Shown here: positions 13,746-17,037 of the stretch, one piece after another | How positions within the stretch are numbered: position 1 is the stretch's first letter | Layout: each line of letters starts with the position of its first letter | Source: Dehalococcoidia bacterium | GTDB lineage: Bacteria; Chloroflexota; Dehalococcoidia; JACQUA01 | Direction of reading: 5' to 3' | Assembly: GCA_030689845.1 (NCBI GenBank) | Contig: JAUYHV010000180.1 | Coordinates: 1-17,037, forward strand | Length of the DNA stretch: 17,037 nt | Position numbers and translations under genes: made by a program | The notes under the pieces: generated by a model | What the model was told of the DNA's origin: nothing | Database searches by the model: none | Seen by the model: the letters and a program-made list of their open reading frames with translations, nothing else

Positions 13746-15449
13746 TCACTCGATAAACTTAAATGTTTTTACGTCTACGAGGCCCCTGTCCGTGAGGCGC
13801 AACTCGGGGATTACAGGCAGGGCAAGAAAGGAAAGTGTGGCAAACGGTGAGGGTAATGAACAACCCATGTCCTTCACCTTTGCCTCTAAATCTTCAAACT
13901 GCTTGACTACTGACTCCAGTGGTTCGAGGGAAAGCAGTCCGGCCACCGGCAGCGGCAAAGAAGCCTCTATATGCCCGGCCGAGGCAACTGCAAGCCCGCC
14001 GTGAAGCCTTGAAATCTCGTTCACTACCGCCAACATGTCGATGTCGTTAGTGCCCACCACCACAATATTGTGAGAGTCGTGGGAAACCGAGGAGCCCATA
14101 GCCCCCTTTTTCAGGCCGAACCCTTTTACCATGGCTATTCCCACGTTTCCAGTCCCCCTGTGCCTTTCCACCACCGCGGCTTTTAAAACATCGGTCTCCG
14201 TATCGGCTAAAATTATGTCCTTTTCTATTTTCACCCTGGCTTTAATTTTCTTTGTTACAATCTGCCCCGGTATCACTTCGATAACCGGGCGCGACTTTTT
14301 CTCGGCGGGAAGAACAAGGGAATTATGGAACAACGGCTTAACCCGAAAAGTATCGAGCATCTGCTCTTTTTTCAGGAGCGGCAAGGGAAATACCGCTTTC
14401 CCGTCCCGGGCCACATTTTTCCCCCTGTAAAAAACCATGTCTACCCGCAGTTCCGTGAGATTATTGACAACTATCATGTCGGCGAAGTACCCGGGAGCGA
14501 TGGCGCCGACATGTTCGAGCCCGAAATAGCGGGCCGGATTAATAGTTGCCAGTTGAATAGCCCTGACAGGTTCCATTCCCAGGGTTACCGCTTTCCTCAC
14601 AATGGCATCTATGTCTCCGTCTTTATGCAAATCCATGCAGTTGCGGTCGTCAACAACAAAAAAACACCGGGAATAATTCCGGTCGTTTACAAGCGGAAGA
14701 AGGGTCTCCAGATTCTTCTCAGAGGAACCTTCCCGAATCATTATGTGCATCCCCCGAGCCAGTTTTTCTTTCGCCTCAGCAAGAGTAGCGCATTCATGGT
14801 CGGAATAAATCCCCGGAACTATATAACTGTTGAGGGGCTTCCCCCTGAGGCCGGGTGCATGCCCGTCTATCAAATTGTGCTTTTTCGTCAATATTTTATC
14901 CAGCACGTCCGGGAATCCCGAAATTACCCCGGGGAAATTCATCATTTCCCCCAGTCCCAATACTCCCTTCCATTCCAGGGCTTTTTTTACCTCGGCGACT
15001 TCGAGGGACGCTCCCGCCGTCTCCAGGTCCGTTGCCGGGACGCACGAGGGAACCATGAAATAGAATGATAAGGGAAGCCGCCTGCCCCATTCCATCATAT
15101 ATTTCATCCCCGCAAGTCCGGTTACATTCGCAATTTCGTGCAGGTCGGTAACAACGCCGGTGGTACCGTGAGGCACGACCGCCCGGGCATACTCGGCTAT
15201 GTGCAGCATGGAGCTTTCCAGGTGGGTATGGCCGTCGATAAAACCGGGTATGACATACTCGCCGTTCAGGTCATATATCTGCTTACCCAGTTTATAATCC
15301 CCCAGTCCGGCTATTTTCCCGTCGAAAACTGCCACATTCGTGTTCTCTATTTCCCCGTTGAAAACATTAACTACCCGGGCATTGGTGAACAATAAATCAG
15401 CCCTGAGGTGTCCCCTTGCAACGGCAATCAGTTTCGCCAGGTCAGCCAT
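13746..15449 (-). CDS. ade: Adenine deaminase
   Basis: A 567-residue metal-dependent amidohydrolase converting adenine to hypoxanthine and ammonia in purine salvage. GFIDGHTHLESS (69-80, His74 and His76) is the first metal-binding motif and its HLESS ending is typical of bacterial adenine deaminases. LGLGEMMNFPGV, then DGHAPGL, YSDHECAT and VVDDRN are the further active-site blocks. NPARYFGLEHVGAIAPGYFADMIVV closes the barrel domain. The C-terminal domain (about 390-567) contains MVKGFGLKKGAMGSSVSHDSHN, characteristic of Ade as opposed to dihydroorotase or urease-like relatives. Length is close to the family's usual 570-600 residues. It starts 7 nt after hpt, and its ribosome-binding site lies inside hpt. 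The gene runs toward sbcD, with no obvious terminator in the 181-bp convergent gap. Confidence 0.95.
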   Translation of the reverse strand: MADLAKLIAVARGHLRADLLFTNARVVNVFNGEIENTNVAVFDGKIAGLGDYKLGKQIYDLNGEYVIPGFIDGHTHLESSMLHIAEYARAVVPHGTTGVVTDLHEIANVTGLAGMKYMMEWGRRLPLSFYFMVPSCVPATDLETAGASLEVAEVKKALEWKGVLGLGEMMNFPGVISGFPDVLDKILTKKHNLIDGHAPGLRGKPLNSYIVPGIYSDHECATLAEAKEKLARGMHIMIREGSSEKNLETLLPLVNDRNYSRCFFVVDDRNCMDLHKDGDIDAIVRKAVTLGMEPVRAIQLATINPARYFGLEHVGAIAPGYFADMIVVNNLTELRVDMVFYRGKNVARDGKAVFPLPLLKKEQMLDTFRVKPLFHNSLVLPAEKKSRPVIEVIPGQIVTKKIKARVKIEKDIILADTETDVLKAAVVERHRGTGNVGIAMVKGFGLKKGAMGSSVSHDSHNIVVVGTNDIDMLAVVNEISRLHGGLAVASAGHIEASLPLPVAGLLSLEPLESVVKQFEDLEAKVKDMGCSLPSPFATLSFLALPVIPELRLTDRGLVDVKTFKFIE

Positions 15450-15456
15450 TATGTTG

Positions 15457-15987
15457 TCAATCTCCTATAAAATAAATATCCCGGAGATAGCGGTACTTCT
15501 CATCCCAGTCCATGCCGTAACCCACAACAAATTTGTCGGGTATGGTAAACCCGACATAGTCGACGGTGACCGCCACTTTTCGCCTTTCCGGCTTGTCCAG
15601 CAGGCAGCATAATTTCAACAGCCGGGGGTTTTTGCGGCGCAAATATTTCATGAGGTAATTTACGGTGATACCGGTATCTATTATGTCCTCCACCACCAGG
15701 ACAGCCCTGCCTGTGATGGACCCGGAAATACCCATTTTCATCTTCACCTGCCCGGAAGTCTCGGTGCTGGAACCGTAGCTGGACAAACTTACCAGCTCAA
15801 CCTGCAAAGGCATTTCCAGGGCATGGATCAGGTCTGCAAGAAAAAAAATGCTTCCCTTTAATATGCCGATTACAACCGGGTTGGTGCCGAGTAAATCTTT
15901 TTTAACCTCCCCGGCGATACGTTGAACGGCTTGAGCGATTTCCTCCCTGGCTATAAGCACCTTCAGTTCGGGTGAATCCTGGTTCAT
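15457..15987 (-). CDS. hpt: Hypoxanthine(-guanine) phosphoribosyltransferase
   Basis: A 176-residue cytoplasmic type I phosphoribosyltransferase that joins hypoxanthine or guanine to PRPP, giving IMP or GMP. GILKGSIFFLADL (41-53), SLSSYGSSTETSG (67-79) and the PRPP loop VLVVEDIIDTGIT (96-108, Glu100, Asp101, Asp104) are present. The purine-specificity region DYVGFTIPDKFVVGYGMDW and the terminal RYLRDIY are classic Hpt. I start at ATG 15987, eight bases after AAGG. A GTG at 15993 would be only about 2 nt from it. Placed directly before ade, it would take up the hypoxanthine made there. The upstream gap to the next minus-strand gene is about 100 bp; I see no confident promoter there. Confidence 0.95.
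   Translation of the reverse strand: MNQDSPELKVLIAREEIAQAVQRIAGEVKKDLLGTNPVVIGILKGSIFFLADLIHALEMPLQVELVSLSSYGSSTETSGQVKMKMGISGSITGRAVLVVEDIIDTGITVNYLMKYLRRKNPRLLKLCCLLDKPERRKVAVTVDYVGFTIPDKFVVGYGMDWDEKYRYLRDIYFIGD
15462..15466 (-). promoter_or_regulatory. ade ribosome-binding site within the last codons of hpt
   Basis: AGGAG on the minus strand lies in the codons just before the hpt stop (…ATA GGA GAT TGA), 12 nt before the ade ATG at 15449. This suggests ade is translated as ribosomes finish hpt. Confidence 0.65.
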
Positions 15988-16090
15988 ATCCACTACCTTA
16001 TTAATCGGGGACTGTTATTGACGGCGTTTACAACCGGGGAGTTACGGTAATACAGACTTACTTGCGGGATGGCTGAACCGGGAAAAGGAG

Positions 16091-17037
16091 TTACCTGCCT
16101 GCCAGCCTGTCCTCCCAGTAACCCGATGCCGGCAGATAACTGGCGTTTCTTATGCCCGCATCTCTCTGGGCGACAAACATGGCGTCCTTCATGGTAATGT
16201 TGTCGCCCTTTTCCTGTTCCGTGAAGACACTGGCCGCGTTCAACAGGTTCAAACCGTCACTTTTTATATCCCGTGCCAGGTACCTGGCGATGACCCTGGC
16301 ATCTTCCCTGTTAATAATCCCGTCACCGGAAGCGTCTCCCTTATAAAAAGTCAGGGTCGTGAGTTCCTGCTGGGGAAACTCTGCGCCTGTACCGGCGGTT
16401 ATGGCATCATAGTCGATAGACATTTTGTAGGGTTTATCCCCGGGACCTTTTATTTTCACGAATAAATCCACAAGGCTGACAGGAGGCTGCACAATCAGTT
16501 CCGACTGTTCCACCTCAAAACTGGCTGTTCCAAGAGGATTGTTTACTTTTATTACAGGATTGTCAAAGGGTGTTATACCGCGTATGGTTGAGAAAGACAG
16601 CCCAAGGTAATCATAGTTAAAGGATGCCTTGACCTTTATCAGTCCCTTTGGCACCTCCCGGGCCTGCCCGGTTCCAGGGTCATTCACCTGTTCTATTCTC
16701 AGGACCAGTTTAACGTACCCGTCTTTACCAATTTCCTGGACGACACTGGTCACCGTCGGCCCCTTGACCACATTTCCCGCGTATTTTAATATGGCGCCCC
16801 CGTCTCCGACAGCCCAACCTATACCCCGTTCTAAAAAGAAAATATCGTTAATATTCGTCGAAGTCCCGGCAAACACTGTCTGCCACGACATACCTCCGTC
16901 CGCTGTATGCAGCAGGGTTCCGCCATCGACAACGAGCCAGCCATCCAGGCCATCTATGAAATACATACTATTAAGGTTCTGCGAAGTGGGTACCTCCAAC
17001 TGCTTCCAGCTTTGCCCGCTGTTTTCTGAAAAAATCA
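16091..17037 (-). CDS. Partial extracellular protein: Ycf48-like beta-propeller, cohesin-like domain, dockerin
   Basis: The frame is open to the right edge, so the true start lies outside the window and 314 residues are visible. The first about 90 carry repeat units with Asp-box patterns (FSENSGQSWKQ, HTADGGMSWQT) and GWAVGDGGAILKY, as in Ycf48/BNR-type propellers. A TTG at 16999 is not a start, because coding continues upstream of it. Residues about 95-230 (TVTSVVQEIGKDGYVKLVL onward) look like a beta-sandwich of cohesin or adhesin type. From about 233, DASGDGIINREDARVIARYL is a dockerin calcium loop and helix. A weaker second half, DNITMKDAMFVAQRDAG, follows. The protein is probably secreted and scaffold- or surface-associated, but the signal peptide is not visible. 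It is on the same strand as hpt-ade but seems unrelated in role. Confidence 0.8.
   Translation of the reverse strand, partial: IFSENSGQSWKQLEVPTSQNLNSMYFIDGLDGWLVVDGGTLLHTADGGMSWQTVFAGTSTNINDIFFLERGIGWAVGDGGAILKYAGNVVKGPTVTSVVQEIGKDGYVKLVLRIEQVNDPGTGQAREVPKGLIKVKASFNYDYLGLSFSTIRGITPFDNPVIKVNNPLGTASFEVEQSELIVQPPVSLVDLFVKIKGPGDKPYKMSIDYDAITAGTGAEFPQQELTTLTFYKGDASGDGIINREDARVIARYLARDIKSDGLNLLNAASVFTEQEKGDNITMKDAMFVAQRDAGIRNASYLPASGYWEDRLAGR

Noticed and set aside
14325..15068. 247-codon plus-strand frame
   Set aside because: It is entirely antisense to the clear adenine deaminase gene.

Overview
The window reads as chromosomal DNA from a strictly anaerobic bacterium of moderate GC content. Supporting signs are a Mo/W-bis-pterin oxidoreductase with a four-cluster ferredoxin partner, a tungstate transporter behind a molybdenum/tungsten-cofactor-type riboswitch, a membrane H+-pyrophosphatase, a single-chain glycyl-tRNA synthetase and a dockerin-bearing extracellular protein. 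Anaerobic Chloroflexota (Dehalococcoidia-like) or Peptococcaceae-like Firmicutes both fit. I cannot decide between them from sequence alone.

Layout. 1-973 is non-coding and repeat-rich. It holds the trailer end of a type I-C-like CRISPR array (32-bp repeats, 34-bp spacers, running off the left edge). Next comes a second, unrelated 36-bp CRISPR-like repeat in four copies, whose spacer-sized intervals are mostly copies of a 34-bp palindromic interspersed element that also occurs outside the array. 974-4217 (minus strand) is a two-gene operon: a cytoplasmic molybdopterin oxidoreductase followed by its iron-sulfur subunit. 4218-4981 is a long divergent intergenic region with a GIY-YIG nuclease remnant, a composite palindrome, a strong promoter, a Moco/Tuco-type aptamer and an intrinsic terminator. 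4982-7706 is tupABC (tungstate ABC importer). 7869-10004 is hppA with its own promoter, converging on a metallo-beta-lactamase-fold hydrolase (10010-10654, minus). 10968-13564 is glyS overlapping an SbcD-type nuclease. 13746-15987 (minus) is hpt-ade, a purine-salvage pair. 16091 to the right edge (minus) is a partial Ycf48-like/dockerin protein.

How the genes fit together. A pterin-cofactor sensor in the tup leader would tie tungstate import to cofactor demand, beside a divergently placed enzyme that needs Mo or W. Ade turns adenine into hypoxanthine, which Hpt turns into IMP. The ade ribosome-binding site lies inside the last codons of hpt.

The most unusual feature is the CRISPR-like array at 450-697, where interspersed palindromes occupy the spacer positions. 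The riboswitch-controlled tungstate locus next to an uncharacterised pterin enzyme comes second.
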